Shown here piece by piece: positions 34,895-46,116 of a stretch of 64,000 bases of DNA; the first letter of the stretch is position 1, and each line of letters begins with the position of its first letter. Location of the stretch: assembly GCF_003369915.1 (NCBI RefSeq), contig NC_046673.1:7176001-7240000 (forward strand). The letters are read 5' to 3'. The position numbers were made by a program, and so were the translations under genes. The notes below the pieces were generated by a model, which searched no databases, was not told the origin of the DNA, and was given only the letters and a program-made list of their open reading frames with translations. The DNA comes from Drosophila miranda (taxonomy: Eukaryota; Arthropoda; Insecta; Diptera; Drosophilidae).

Positions 34895-35339
34895 TGTTAT
34901 GATCCGCCTCTTTGCCACCCTGGCCTATCGTTCCCAGCTAGCTCACGGGGAAGTCAGGGGTGTTTCCGACCCGATAAGCCAGGGGACGGATTGAACAAAA
35001 CAAAAAAACATACAAAAAAAACAAATCTAATTTATAGGACAGACTTGTCCTCGTTGGCACTTTCGTCAGCGGGGATAGTTGGTTTCGTTATCCCTAGCAG
35101 GGTCCCACCCTTCCATGAGCGCCACCTTTTGAATTCGCTCCCTTTTCATATTCAGGGTCCCGCTCTTCTTCTCGCTCTCGTCCCACCCAACTACCGTTTT
35201 CTATTCACTCATGACTCTTTTCAAATATTCCTTTTATATCCATTATATTTTCTTATTTATCTTGTACATTATTAATTAATAATAATTAATAATCTAGGTT
35301 TATATAAAGGAAACAAATACTAACACAAAAATACTAACA
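34895..35339 (-). repeat. LTR, far end of the tandem gypsy array
   Basis: 445 bp. It is followed not by host DNA but by another 3' internal gypsy fragment, which shows that a third element once continued the array. Confidence 0.8.
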
Positions 35340-35820
35340 AAAAAAAATAAACCCTATGGGTGTGTGTGAATCGTGTGTGTGTATTGCTGCTTTGAAGTCC
35401 GGATTCTTTCCCCGGGGGGCTGGTGTGTGGGGACAGAAACGTGTCTCCAGTCGGTGCTCCGCTGACGGTCCCTTGGTGCCGGTGCTCCGCTGACGGTTCT
35501 CGCATCAGTTTCCCGGCCTGGCCAGTACAGGGATGCTGCTGCCGATGTCCGCCGCTTCTGCTGATGTTGATGCCTGCCGCTGATGTCTTGGTGGGATCGT
35601 CGTCTCCACGATCACCAATTTTGTTTCCTTTTTTTCTTTTAGGGCACGTGCGGCCTCCACTATTCTCCACCGGAAACTCTCCCTTTTCTTCCTCCTCGCC
35701 CCGTTTCCTTTTCTCCTACGCAACTCTGCCACTGCTTCCCAGGATCCACTATAGATGCCGCTGTCTCTTTCTTCTCCAGCCCTGATACCTATCGGCTCTG
35801 TCCAAAACCGCCCATAACAC
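35340..35820 (-). mobile_element. Gypsy 3' internal fragment of a third tandem copy
   Basis: Carries the same 218 bp 3' deletion as element 2 and stops at CCCATAACAC, joined to RCC1-like exon sequence at 35821. The break lies at a motif resembling the LTR end (CATAACA), the same place as the break at 52375. Confidence 0.8.
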
Positions 35821-35919
35821 AGAAGCCCGAGCCAGCTCCGGCCAACTTCACGCGCTGCATCTGGAAATTGATCGAAAATTGAATTTAAAGCCAATCCACT
35901 GGCAGAAGGGAGATTCTTA
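35821..35919 (-). pseudogene. RCC1-like remnant (exon end plus intron)
   Basis: Part of the last exon (35821-35860) and nearly all of its 62 bp upstream intron. It then jumps at the intron donor into gene A exon 2. The gypsy array thus separates RCC1 last-exon sequence at 21099 from RCC1 last-exon sequence here: the exon halves flank about 14.7 kb of retroelement. Confidence 0.75.
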
Positions 35920-35920
35920 C

Positions 35921-36318
35921 AAACAGCGAATAATTCTCGGCCGCCTTGAAGTACTGGGCGGAGCCGTTCTCCTTGCTGTTGTCGCCGTAGAGAGAGCGCT
36001 CCACTTCGTGTATAAAGTCCGAGGCGGTCTCGCTCACCGCTAGAGCCTCCGCCAGGGCCTCGGCACTCATCGGAGCATCCTCCTCCACGTGGGGCAGGGG
36101 CTTCTCGGGCGGCTCCCAGACCCCAGGGGTAGTATCATCGATGGTTGGCTGCCAGATGCGCTTGGCCACCTGGCTCGAAACTTTGCCTAAAGCGCGAGAC
36201 AAACGCGTGGATTATATTTAGTTTAGAGGATTCATTGGTACACACCCTCAGAGGCAGCAATCGCATCGTCCTCATCGTCATCGTCCAAATACTTTGAGTT
36301 GAAGCTATTCTCCGACAT
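35921..36318 (-). pseudogene. Gene A copy 8, exons 1 and part of 2
   Basis: The ATG at 36318-36316, exon 1 and exon 2 are open to the SLFGAN region, then cut and joined to RCC1 intron sequence. Exons 3 and 4 are absent. Native upstream sequence is present. Confidence 0.75.
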
Positions 36319-36710
36319 CTTTTTGTGCGAGAAAGAAATGAAAATGTTTATTGGAAAGAAACACCGCTGAACGAGAACCTTCACTGCTTCGAGCGAAATG
36401 GAAGTAATCGGCTCCCAGTCGTCTGTTCGTTTGTTTATGGCGATCGGTTGCACAAAAAAAATTGATTTATGGGAAATTTATTTTATTTATGCGGAGTGGT
36501 CTACTAATACACGCTGAAGTTTCTCGGAATTACTGCCCGACACAGACGCCTACCACGACAGTGCTGCCCAGTCAGAGGTCGTGGAGGCTTGAGTGCTGTG
36601 TGTGCGTGTGTGTATCAGTGGATGAACCAGTGGCAGCACTGGTTAATCTTTTTGTGTATTGGTGAACGAAAAATGCCGGCATACACATGCCCACAGAAGT
36701 CTTAAAGTGA

Positions 36711-37004
36711 GACTTCTGCGGATCGAAGAAATATCAATCCAATCCATTGCATTTTGCGCAGAAGAAGCGATGTCTCACTTTGGGCGACTTTTTCTGTGCT
36801 GCCAATTATTTAAGGGAGATAGTTCTCTGCTCTGAGGCATCTATCATGGAACACGAGTGTGTAGAGGCCGGTGCCGCAAATATTTCGAATATTTCATTGC
36901 ACTTTGATGATTCTCCATCGCCATTTGCACTTGTTGGCTTCAAAAACCATAAGCGCCCTCAAATTCATCCACTAATTGCCTGGCAAGCCGCACATTTCGA
37001 ATAA
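36711..37004 (+). other. Gene C copy
   Basis: Same open frame, with Lys-to-Asn in AAKYL. No ATG; unrecognised. Confidence 0.3.
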
Positions 37005-37337
37005 AATATATAAAAATCTACCATTTACCATATTTACCTTCTTTTTTCTGTAGAAAAGATTAAGTTTTTGAAAAACAAAGCACTTTGTTTTCACTGTAAA
37101 AATGGCAAATAGTATTTGCAACGAAAATTCCGCGGAGTTCAAGTAAAGCTGCTGAAGGTTGAAAAACTTCATTGTTACTATCGATACATCGATGTTTCTT
37201 CAACTATCGATGGAAGAAAGAGCGCCAACTGCTTGGGTTTGATTATTCGTACAATTTTGCTCATGATCCGACATCAAATACCTTAATTTCGATATTCCGT
37301 TTAGTATTTTTAAGCATTTTTAACATTTATTATAAAA

Positions 37338-37793
37338 TTAATTAACAGACGACTCGGAAATGGCGTAACAGAAGCCCGAGCCAGCTCCGGCCAACTTCAC
37401 GCGCTGCATCTGGAAATTGATCGAAAATTTAATTTAAAGCCAATCCACTGGCAGAAGGGAGATTCTTACACATTCTCTGTACTGTTGTTGCCACAGTTTC
37501 CGTGCTCGTTCCAGCCCCAGGTGTAGATCTCGCCGGCTGTAGTCCGCAGCAGGCCGTGCTCTGCCCCCATGTGCACGCGAGCAGGCGTCTGGCCGTCGGG
37601 CAGTCGGAGGCTCAGTGGCTGGGGCACCGCCTGCTGCTCGCTGATCGAGCCCGTGCCCAGCTGTCCGTAGCACTTGCGGCCCCACATGAGGATCTCGTTG
37701 TTGCGGAGCAGCGCCGCATTGTGGGTCCAGCCGACGGCCAGCTGCCGTACGTCCTCCTCGAAGAGGAAGGCGTTGGACTGGTCTTTTGACCAG
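37338..37793 (-). pseudogene. RCC1-like protein, C-terminal exons
   Basis: Last exon 37409-37338 (TAA at 37338) and previous exon from about 37793 to 37472, with a 62 bp intron. It encodes RCC1 beta-propeller repeats (AVGWTHNAALL, MWGRKCYGQLGTG, HMGAEHGLLRTTAGEIY, TWGWNEHGNCG, GSGFCYAISE). The TWGWNEHG signature is closest to SERGEF-type proteins. The 5' exons are not in the window, so it is probably a fragment captured with gene A. The bases upstream (CATTCCCTGATGACAG) could be an intron end. Confidence 0.65.
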
Positions 37794-38173
37794 TTTGACC
37801 GTTTTCCAGTGACTGTCTGTCATCAGGGAATGAAGGTCATTTTAATCATTGCAAAAACCCAGCAGCCGGGAGGCGCTCTGCAGCAACAAGAAGATATTGA
37901 ACTCATGCCTCGCCCTCCTGTGGAATCGGACTCCAGTACGCGCGGAGCCGCGCCATTCTGGGCACAGGCACAGGGATCCATCTGCTGAGGCGGACCGCAA
38001 TGTGTGTGTCGTAGAACTAAATAACTTTGAAGACTGTTTAAGAGTACGCCTTTCTATGCTGTCGGTCATCAGCCCAGAGGAGACGACAACAAACTCGACA
38101 AAACAAACAAACAAAATATTTTAAAACTAGTCATCTAATCTGTGGGTGTGGAGTGTAATGTCCTGGCCGTACT

Positions 38174-39385
38174 CTAGTTGTCCCAGAAGTGGACCTGGCG
38201 ACGCAAACGGGCACGATACGCAAGAAACACCGCTTTGAGAACATACGTCGCGTGGGTCAGGGACTATGCCAGTTGCTGTTACGGCCTTTTGGCCGTAGGA
38301 GAGGAGAGCGGCCTGCTGCTTCAGAGCCGCCTGCTGCTTCAGAGCCGCCTGCTGCTTCAGAGCCGCCTGCTGCTGCTGCTGGTGGTGGTGCTGCTGCTGC
38401 TGCTGCTGGTGGTGCTGCTGCTGCTGCTGGTGGTGGTGTTGCTGCTGCTGCTGCTGTTTATTGGCCTGATTGAAATTCATGCCCATGAGCTCCTGGTAAA
38501 TGTGTCCGATGGCCATTTCCGTGGCACTGGGCAGATGTCCATGGGCGTGCAGGCCAATGTCGATGCCAGCTCCAGCTCCAGCCAGAGCTGCTGCCTCGGC
38601 TATGACCCTGGGCACTGTCGCTGGCGAAGGATGACGCGGATGCTGCTGCTGCTGTGGAAGCAGCGCTGCAGGTCCTGGCTGATTCGCGGCCTTGTGCTGC
38701 GGCTGCTGGGACATTGCCATGCCGCCCATTCCGGATGAAGAGGGTCCCTGAAATACGGATAGAGTTGGGGTTTTCCTCAGAACAGCTAAGAAGGAGGGCA
38801 TATTGGGCATATTCTAGCCAACGAATCATCGATTCCTAATTCATTGAAAGCCTAGAGCACCACTTACCCCCGAGTAGCTTTGGCCGGATACTCCGGCCGA
38901 TCCAGCCGCAATCTGACTGGAGCTTTGGTCGAAGCCCGGCGGCGGTTTTTTGTTTTTGTCCTCCTCCAAGCCCATGTAGTTGGCGCCAAACAGCGAATAA
39001 TTCTCGGCCGCCTTGAAGTACTGGGCGGAGCCGTTCTCCTTGCTGTTGTCGCCGTAGAGAGAGCGCTCCACTTCGTGTATAAAGTCCGAGGCGGTCTCGC
39101 TCACCGCTAGAGCCTCCGCCAGGGCCTCGGCACTCATCGGAGCATCCTCCTCCACGTGGGGCAGGGGCTTCTCGGGCGGCTCCCAGACCCCAGGGGTAGT
39201 ATCATCGATGGTTGGCTGCCAGATGCGCTTGGCCACCTGGCTCGAAACTTTGCCTAAAGCGCGAGACAAACGCGTGGATTATATTTAGTTTAGAGGATTC
39301 ATTGGTACACACCCTCAGAGGCAGCAATCGCATCGTCCTCATCGTCATCGTCCAAATACTTTGAGTTGAAGCTATTCTCCGACAC
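38174..39385 (-). pseudogene. Gene A copy 9, start codon lost
   Basis: All four exons with splice sites are present, but the initiator ATG is GTG (39385-39383), while the rest is open. The AALKQQ block has three units and one Thr-to-Ala change is present in TEMTIGH. Upstream sequence is native. The next in-frame Met is far into exon 2 (DAPMSAEA). Confidence 0.65.
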
Positions 39386-39777
39386 CTTTTTGTGCGAGAA
39401 AGAAATGAAAATGTTTATTGGAAAGAAACACCGCTGAACGAGAACCTTCACTGCTTCGAGCGAAATGGAAGTAATCGGCTCCCAGTCGTCTGTTCGTTTG
39501 CTTATGGCGATCGGTTGCACAAAAAAAATTGATTTATGGGAAATTTATTTTATTTATGCGGAGTGGTCTACTAATACACGCTGAAGTTTCTCGGAATTAC
39601 TGCCCGACACAGACGCCTACCACGACAGTGCTGCCCAGTCAGAGGTCGTGGAGGCTTGAGTGCTGTGTGTGCGTGTGTGTATCAGTGGATGAACTATTGG
39701 CAGCACTGGTTAATCTTTTTGTGTATTGGTGAACGAAAAATGCCGGCATACACATGCCCACAGAAGTCTTAAAGTGA

Positions 39778-40071
39778 GACTTCTGCGGATCGAAGAAATA
39801 TCAATCCAATCCATTGCATTTTGCGCAGAAGAAGCGATGTCTCACTTTGGGCGACTTTTTCTGTGCTGCCAAATATTTAAGGGAGATAGTTCTCTGCTCT
39901 GAGGCATCTATCATGGAACACGAGTGTGTAGAGGCCGGTGCCGCAAATATTTCGAATATTTCATTGCACTTTGATGATTCTCCATCGCCATTTGCACTTG
40001 TTGGCTTCAAAAACCATAAGCGCCCTCAAATTCATCCACTAATTGCCTGGCAAGCCGCACATTTCGAATAA
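39778..40071 (+). other. Gene C copy
   Basis: Same open frame as at 13623-13916; no ATG; unrecognised. Confidence 0.3.
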
Positions 40072-40403
40072 AATATATAAAAATCTACCATTTACCATAT
40101 TTACCTTCTTTTTTCTGTGGAAAAGATTAAGTTTTTGAAAACAAAGCACTTTATTTTCACTGTAAAAATGGCAAATAGTATTTGCAACAAAAATTCCGCG
40201 GAGTTCAAGTAAAGCTGCTGAAGGTTGAAAAACTTCATTGTTACTATCGATACATCGATGTTTCTTCAACTATCGATGGAAGAAAGAGCGCCAACTGCTT
40301 GGGTTTGATTATTCGTACAATTTTGCCCATGATCCGACATCAAATACCTTAATTTCGATATTCCGTTTAGTATTTTTAAGCATTTTTAACATTTATTATA
40401 AAA

Positions 40404-40859
40404 TTAATTAACAGACGACTCGGAAATGGCGTAACAGAAGCCCGAGCCAGCTCCGGCCAACTTCACGCGCTGCATCTGGAAATTGATCGAAAATTGAATT
40501 TAAAGCCAATCCACTGGCAGAAGGGAGATTCTTACACATTCTCTGTACTGTTGTTGCCACAGTTTCCGTGCTCGTTCCAGCCCCAGGTGTAGATCTCGCC
40601 GGCTGTAGTCCGCAGCAGGCCGTGCTCTGCCCCCATGTGCACGCGAGCAGGCGTCTGGCCGTCGGGCAGTCGGAGGCTCAGTGGCTGGGGCACCGCCTGC
40701 TGCTCGCTGATCGAGCCCGTGCCCAGCTGTCCGTAGCAGTTGCGGCCCCACATGAGGATCTCGTTGTTGCGGAGCAGCGCCGCATTGTGGGTCCTGCCGA
40801 CGGCCAGCTGCCGCACGTCCTCCTCGAAGAGGAAGGCGTTGGACTGGTCTTTTGACCAG
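40404..40859 (-). pseudogene. RCC1-like protein, C-terminal exons
   Basis: Exons 40475-40404 and about 40859-40538, with a 62 bp intron (GTGTAAG donor). It differs from the 37.3 kb copy in WGRNCYG and in GRTHN for GWTHN. Both copies lie 3.07 kb apart in direct orientation and define the basic host repeat unit. Confidence 0.65.
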
Positions 40860-41262
40860 TTTGACCGTTTTCCAGTGACTGTCTGTCATCAGGGAATGAA
40901 GGTCATTTTAATCATTGCAAAAACCCAGCAGCCGGGAGGCGCTCTGCAGCAACAAGAAGATATTGAACTCATGCCTCGCCCTCCTGTGGAATCGGACTCC
41001 AGTACGCGCGGAGCCGCGACATTCTGGGCACAGGCACAGGGATCCATCTGCTGAGGCGGACCGCAATGTGTGTGTCGTAGAACTAAATAACTTTGAAGAC
41101 TGTTTAAGAGTACGCCTTGCTATGCTGTCGGTCATCAGCCCAGAGGAGACGACAACAAACTCGACAAAACAAACAAACAAAATATTTTAAAACTAGTTCA
41201 AATACTCGATCGCTCCATGTCATCTAATCTGTGGGTGTGGAGTGTAATGTCCTGGCCGTCCT

Positions 41263-41644
41263 CTAGTTGTCCCAGAAGTGGACCTGGCGACGCAAACGGG
41301 CACGATACGCAAGAAACACCGCTTTGAGAACATACGTCGCGTGGGTCAGGGACTATGCCAGTTGCTGTTACGGCCTTTCGGCCGTAGGAGAGGAGAGCCG
41401 CCTGCTGCTTCAGAGCCGCCTGCTGCTGCTGCTGGAGAGCCGCCTGCTGCTGCTGCTGCTGGTGGTGGTGCTGCTGCTGCTGCTGGTGGTGGTGTTGCTG
41501 CTGCTGCTGCTGCTGCTGTATATTGGCCTGATTGAAATTCATGCCCATGAGCTCCTGGTAAATGTGTCCGATGGCCATTTCCGTGGCACTGGGCAGATGT
41601 CCATGGGCGTGCAGGCCAATGTCGATGCCAGCCCCAGCTCCAGC
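41263..41644 (-). pseudogene. Gene A copy 10, exon 3-4 remnant
   Basis: The end of gene A from the Ala/Gly-rich part of exon 3 to the stop, truncated at 41644 where decayed-repeat sequence begins. Its glutamine tract arrangement (AALQQQQQ) and a 3' flank insertion of about 22 bp (41197-41218) are shared only with the inverted copy at 49530. Confidence 0.75.
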
Positions 41645-42159
41645 TACGTAAAAATTATTACGCAACCACTTACGTTTTCTTACGTGTTATGTTGCTGGCA
41701 GCATTCAATTTGTATGAGGCAGACTCATGTGCCGTGAAATCAAGCAGCATTGTTCCCCAACATTGCGCGGATTGAGCAACATTTTGCATACCCTGGGAAA
41801 TGGATTTTATGGAACTGAGAAAATTTTTGTCATCTAATGCACCAATATAGGCCAAAACTATTCAGTCTCTGTTCAAAAGGTATTTCAACGATATTTTGAA
41901 GATTTTGGTCTTCTTACAGAAACCAAGAATGGGTATCGGGATCGAGATATATTTACAAGACCCTAATCATTAGCATTAATATGTCTAAAACATAACAATC
42001 TGAGATAGTTTTTTAACTAATTACGTTTTAAAACAGTTTCTTCATATATTAACCAAATAGGGTATACCTATGCCCAAACTCCGATTGACGTGACATTCCA
42101 TACTCACGTTACCATTGTTTTTTGTTGATTTTTTTTGTTTAAACCTTGTTTTCAACACT

Positions 42160-43720
42160 ATACAATAAAAGGGAGTACTTAAAAGTAGTCAATCAGGTAA
42201 AAAATGTATTCATTAATGGCCTAAAATTATGTTGGTAGAGCTAAAGGTTTTAGTTAGTCAGAATTATTCCACGGAATAAAGAAATTGAGCAATGGGAACG
42301 ATTTTTCTCTTACGTTTTATTACGTTTCATTTGTTTGACCATTCTCGCTAAAACCTTTTTTTACGCAAAATCCAACAAAAGCAAGTATTAAAAATAAGCC
42401 AGTTAAGTAGAAAATTGATTCATTAATCGTATTAAATTATGTGGGGATAGATAAAGGCCCGGTTGACAACATTTAAATCCTTGTCGCTCACATTCAAAAA
42501 AGTTCGATTTGGCGCGCACCACTCGGTATATTTTTCAAATGAGACCATATATTTCGGTGCTGTTCTGAGGGTCATACTGTAGAAATACTGGTTTTCGCCG
42601 CGCTCCCATGTGGTGTTTTTTAGTGCTAAATGGTATTTTTGTCATTTATTAATTTCATTTTCAATGCTATATAGAAATCCAATAAATGCAAGTATTTCGA
42701 ATACGCCAATCATGTATAGAATGGATTCATCAATCGTACAAAATTGAGTGGGCATGGGTAAATGTTCTATATAGATATTATTATTCAACGGAACAAAGAA
42801 TTGGTCGTTTTTTGAATCGAATTTGAGTTCGCCGCAGTTCGCTTTAGCAACAATGAGTCCCATTCCATACACAATGTTGCGGCATTATTTCCTTGAAAAC
42901 CGTATTTTAGTCAAAATAAAATACATAAAGGTAATTAAAAAGAGCAATCTTGTAAAAAATGTATTTATCTATGCGATAAAGCTAAGTGGGAAAATCTATA
43001 TAGCTTGGCAATACCCGATTCGCCGCAGTTTCGCTTTAGCAACAATGAGTCCCATTCCATACACAAACATGTTGCTAATTCCATGCACACATACCCTGGG
43101 GGAAATGAATGTTATAGAATTGTGAATACGTTTGTCTTCCAAGGCTCAGTAGGTATCAGGATCGACATAAATATATGCAAGATACTAATAAGGTACTTGA
43201 ATATGTCTAAAGAATAAATAAATTACGTTTGATCTTCATACAAAATTAGCGAAATAGGGTGTACAAAGGCTATACACGCATCACGTCTTCAAATACCAGC
43301 AACATTGCGACTCTTTTTTTTGTTGAACTTTTTCGTTTAACCCTGTTTTTACAATAAATACAATAAAAGCAAGGATTAAAAACTATCCAATCTTGTAGAA
43401 AATTTATTCATCAATGGGATAAAACTATGTGGGCATTGCTGAGAGATTTAGTTAGTCAGCATTATTCAATGGAATATCAAAATTGAGCAATTTCCTTTTT
43501 CGTTTGTTTTGATTGACCTATTTCGCTACTTGTTTTTTGTTCGACTTATTTCGCTAAAACCTCTTTTTACGCAAAATTCAATAAAAGCAAGTGTTTAAAA
43601 TAAACCAGTCAAGTTGAGAATAGTTTAATTAATCGGATAAAATGATTCGGGCATAGATAAATGTGCTGTATAGCTAGTAATATTCCACGGAATTTTAAAA
43701 ACGAGGAATATGTAAAATAG
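42160..43720 (+). repeat. Decayed tandem-like repeats, unit about 220 bp
   Basis: At least six diverged copies start near 42160, 42370, 42670, 42900, 43352 and 43570. Each has a CAATAAAAGCAAG-like start, a CAGTC-(10 nt)-ATTCATTAATCG-like middle, an ATGTGGGCAT-like segment, and an end near TTATTCCACGGAAT. Many are preceded by CGCTAAAACC plus a T-run. Spacing varies from about 220 to 450 bp through indels. I cannot name the family. It forms the DNA where the missing 5' part of tan should be. Confidence 0.6.
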
Positions 43721-43951
43721 AACATGAATTCGTCAGTACATTTACGGTATATTTTTCAAATGAGACGGTATATTTTGGTATATTTCTGAGGGTCGGACGG
43801 TATATTTTATCGAAAAGTCCAGTAAAGAACGGTACTGCTGTTTGAAAAATTTCAGCTGTATATCTTATAAATAAAGAGATTAGCAGACGTACATGGTTAT
43901 ATTTTAATATATATATTTAATTTTGTTTTTAAAACGTTTATCATATTTCAG

Positions 43952-45097
43952 CTCTTTCTGCTGCACCTTGACGACATCCTGCCGCAGGCGTTGAAGCTAC
44001 AGCCGCGCAACACTAACCAGCCGACTGGCTGCTACACAATCATTGTCAACCAAAAGAATTGCGTAGGTAAAGCCTAGAGGAGCCCCAGAAGATTGCTTTA
44101 ATACAGTGCAACGTCTCGTTTATAGCGACTGTTGGGTCACACCGAGGATGCCCTGACGGAATCCCTCAATCATTACTATTTTGTTGACGCGCACATCATC
44201 AGCGACAAGCCGCAGGGCAAATACAATGTCAAGGAGGAGCACTTTATGTCCCTGTGCTATGCCGGACACTTGCCCGGCTACACCATGAATCAGAATTATC
44301 ATGGCCTGGTCTTCAGCATCAATACGATCAGTGCGGAGCTGTTGCGCAGTGGCAAGACACGTGAGTGTACTTCCCATTTCCCTTTCGATGGGATAAGAGA
44401 CCTTTAATGAGGGTTGGCTTTAATGCTTTTTAGCGAGACACTTCTTGACACGAGCCCTGCTGGCCACCAGCAATGTGGACGATGCTTTTAGGGTGCTCAA
44501 GGACGCAGGTGTGGGAGCAGCCGATGCCTGCTCCATTAACTTTACCTTCTTGGCGTGAGTATCAAAGGGACTTTGGTCAACGGTCAACAGTCTGCAGTTT
44601 TCTTGTTCCTTGATTTCACAGCGATCCCCGCCAGATGTTCTATAATGTGGAGATGGCGCCTTCGCCAGACCGTAAGAATGAGTCGCTTTTGAACATCAAG
44701 GAGATACCCTTGGGCAATCATAACTACCATGTGAATCAGTGAGTACCAGAGATCTACCAGTAGTCATTAGCGCAGCTTGAGTAATTCTCGATTCGATCCT
44801 AGATTCGATCGCATACGCCAGGATCAGGCCAACGCTCTGATGGTCGACTCCAGCGTATCGCGAATGCAGGCGTTCGGCACCTACAAGCCGCCATCGAGCG
44901 AGCAGGATGTGCGCCATATGCTGGGCGATGTCTCTGGGGGAATGTATTGCGTGTGGCGCGAGAATGGCAGCTGTGATGAGGTGGTCAAAACCATTGCCGT
45001 TGGCATTTTCGATCTCACCGCTAGGACCATGTCGCTCTATTCGGACAATCCCAGTCAGACGGAGCCTCACTGCAGGTTGCCTCTGCTCTTCAAGTAG
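43952..45097 (+). pseudogene. t: tan, 5'-truncated N-beta-alanyl-dopamine hydrolase
   Basis: Exons 43952-44062, 44126-44360, 44434-44554, 44622-44738 and 44803-45097; introns of 63, 73, 67 and 64 bp all GT-AG; joined frame open for 292 codons to TAG. It recognisably matches fly Tan, a cysteine hydrolase of the C45/NTN type that converts N-beta-alanyl-dopamine to dopamine and beta-alanine in cuticle and recycles carcinine in photoreceptors. By length against the 387-residue family member it starts at about residue 96. The self-cleavage Gly-Cys (PTGCYTII) and the whole large subunit are kept, while about 95 N-terminal residues are absent. The first exon begins right after a splice acceptor, so 5' exons are missing or far away. 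An AATAAA follows at 45155. Confidence 0.85.
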
Positions 45098-45154
45098 CTT
45101 TAATGCACACCCCCGCCTCCCCCTTTGTTGGACGCAGATTTTACTCGTATGTTT

Positions 45155-45160
45155 AATAAA
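45155..45160 (+). terminator. Poly(A) signal after tan
   Basis: AATAAA 58 bp past the tan stop codon, a usual distance for a fly gene. Confidence 0.5.
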
Positions 45161-45336
45161 CATAATCAAATGGCAGTTTGAGCTTGATCCAAAATTTTGT
45201 TGGGTCGTTAGCCAATCTAAAACCTCTCACTCTTCAAAATAAAACTGTGAAATTTGAGTGAGCCAAGATGTTAGTACAGAGGGGCATGTGCATGTGGATA
45301 ATTTCCCCACACATCCTTTGTGTGGTGTGATTCCAG

Positions 45337-45390
45337 GTGCCCATCTACCTGGGGGCCATGGAGCCCCTGGTTAGCTGCAGCGAAGATGAC
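45337..45390 (+). pseudogene. Possible nucleoside-hydrolase fragment
   Basis: A short open stretch after an acceptor-like TTCCAG reads VPIYLGAMEPLVS. This recalls the conserved VPVYLG segment of inosine-uridine nucleoside hydrolases. It is too short to be sure, and the frame breaks soon after. Nothing else of the domain is seen nearby. Confidence 0.25.
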
Positions 45391-45714
45391 AAAATGGGAA
45401 TGTGCGGATCGTCGAGCTGGTCGACGCTGAGTTCTTCAAACGGATTGTCGAGTGGGTTGCGGGGCTGGATGGTGGGGAATTTCTGTTGAATAAATAATAA
45501 TACGAGTAGTACCTAAAACAAATCCTTAAAGTGCACCAATATCGTTGCCTAGATTCTTCGTTTATTTGGCTCGTGTGTTAGGCTCGTGTGTTAATGTCGT
45601 GTTATTGAATATGCTATGTTTTGTTTACCGAGAGTTTGATATGTATTACGTATCGTGTCCGAACAGGGGCAGTGCAGTGATCAAACTGCATAGCCAGGGC
45701 CCTTCTATGCTATG

Positions 45715-46116
45715 TCACTTGCATAGCTCGGCGAAGAAGCTCTCCAGGCCGCGCGCCTTCTCCCACTTGCCATCGATGAGTGCCTTCTGGTGGACCACCA
45801 TCAGGGCGCGGATGCAGTCGACCATCAGGAGATCAAAGTCGTTGCAGAGGAGACTCACAATTTGGGCGTAGCTAGCTGTGGCCGGGCTGGGGGGCCGGGT
45901 CACACAGCCTATGAGAATGCGTAGCAGCTGCTCCTTGTGGTCGGGCAGGCAGTCGGTGATCAGCAGTTTCAGTCGACGGATGTGGAAAAAGTCGGCGACG
46001 AAATTGACTCCGTCTAGTTTAGCCATCAACTCGGCAATTAACTCACTACGGTCGTCGGGGGTGAGATCCTCACCGCGCCCAGCTTGCCACTTTCTCTTGC
46101 GATGATGACCGTTCAT
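45715..46116 (-). pseudogene. CBP80-like N-terminal MIF4G fragment
   Basis: 133 codons starting MNGHHRKRKW at an ATG. The basic N terminus, an Asp-rich helix, and the pattern LRILIGCV ... YAQIVSLL ... KWEKARGLESFFAEL match the layout of the first MIF4G helices of nuclear cap-binding protein 80 (normally about 800 residues, binding capped RNA with CBP20). After ELCK comes TGA; the AA|GTGACA at this point could instead be a splice donor. The remaining domains are not found, so it is a truncated duplicate or a first exon. It converges with the truncated tan. Confidence 0.45.

Larger units (their letters stand above)
28713..35339 (-). mobile_element. Gypsy element 2 with far LTR, tandem, defective
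   Basis: Internal region 28713-34894 and LTR 34895-35339. It is a near-copy of element 1 with two extra deletions: about 348 bp between protease and RT (junction at 31920) and about 218 bp in the 3' region (junction near 28732). It shares the Lys-to-stop codon with element 1 (here 30962-30964), so the two come from one already damaged copy by duplication, not by independent insertions. Confidence 0.88.

Noticed and set aside
42642-43217. Short frames in the decayed repeats before tan (for example MYGMGLIVAKANC)
   Set aside because: They lie in diverged repeat DNA, are not conserved between units and have no domain.
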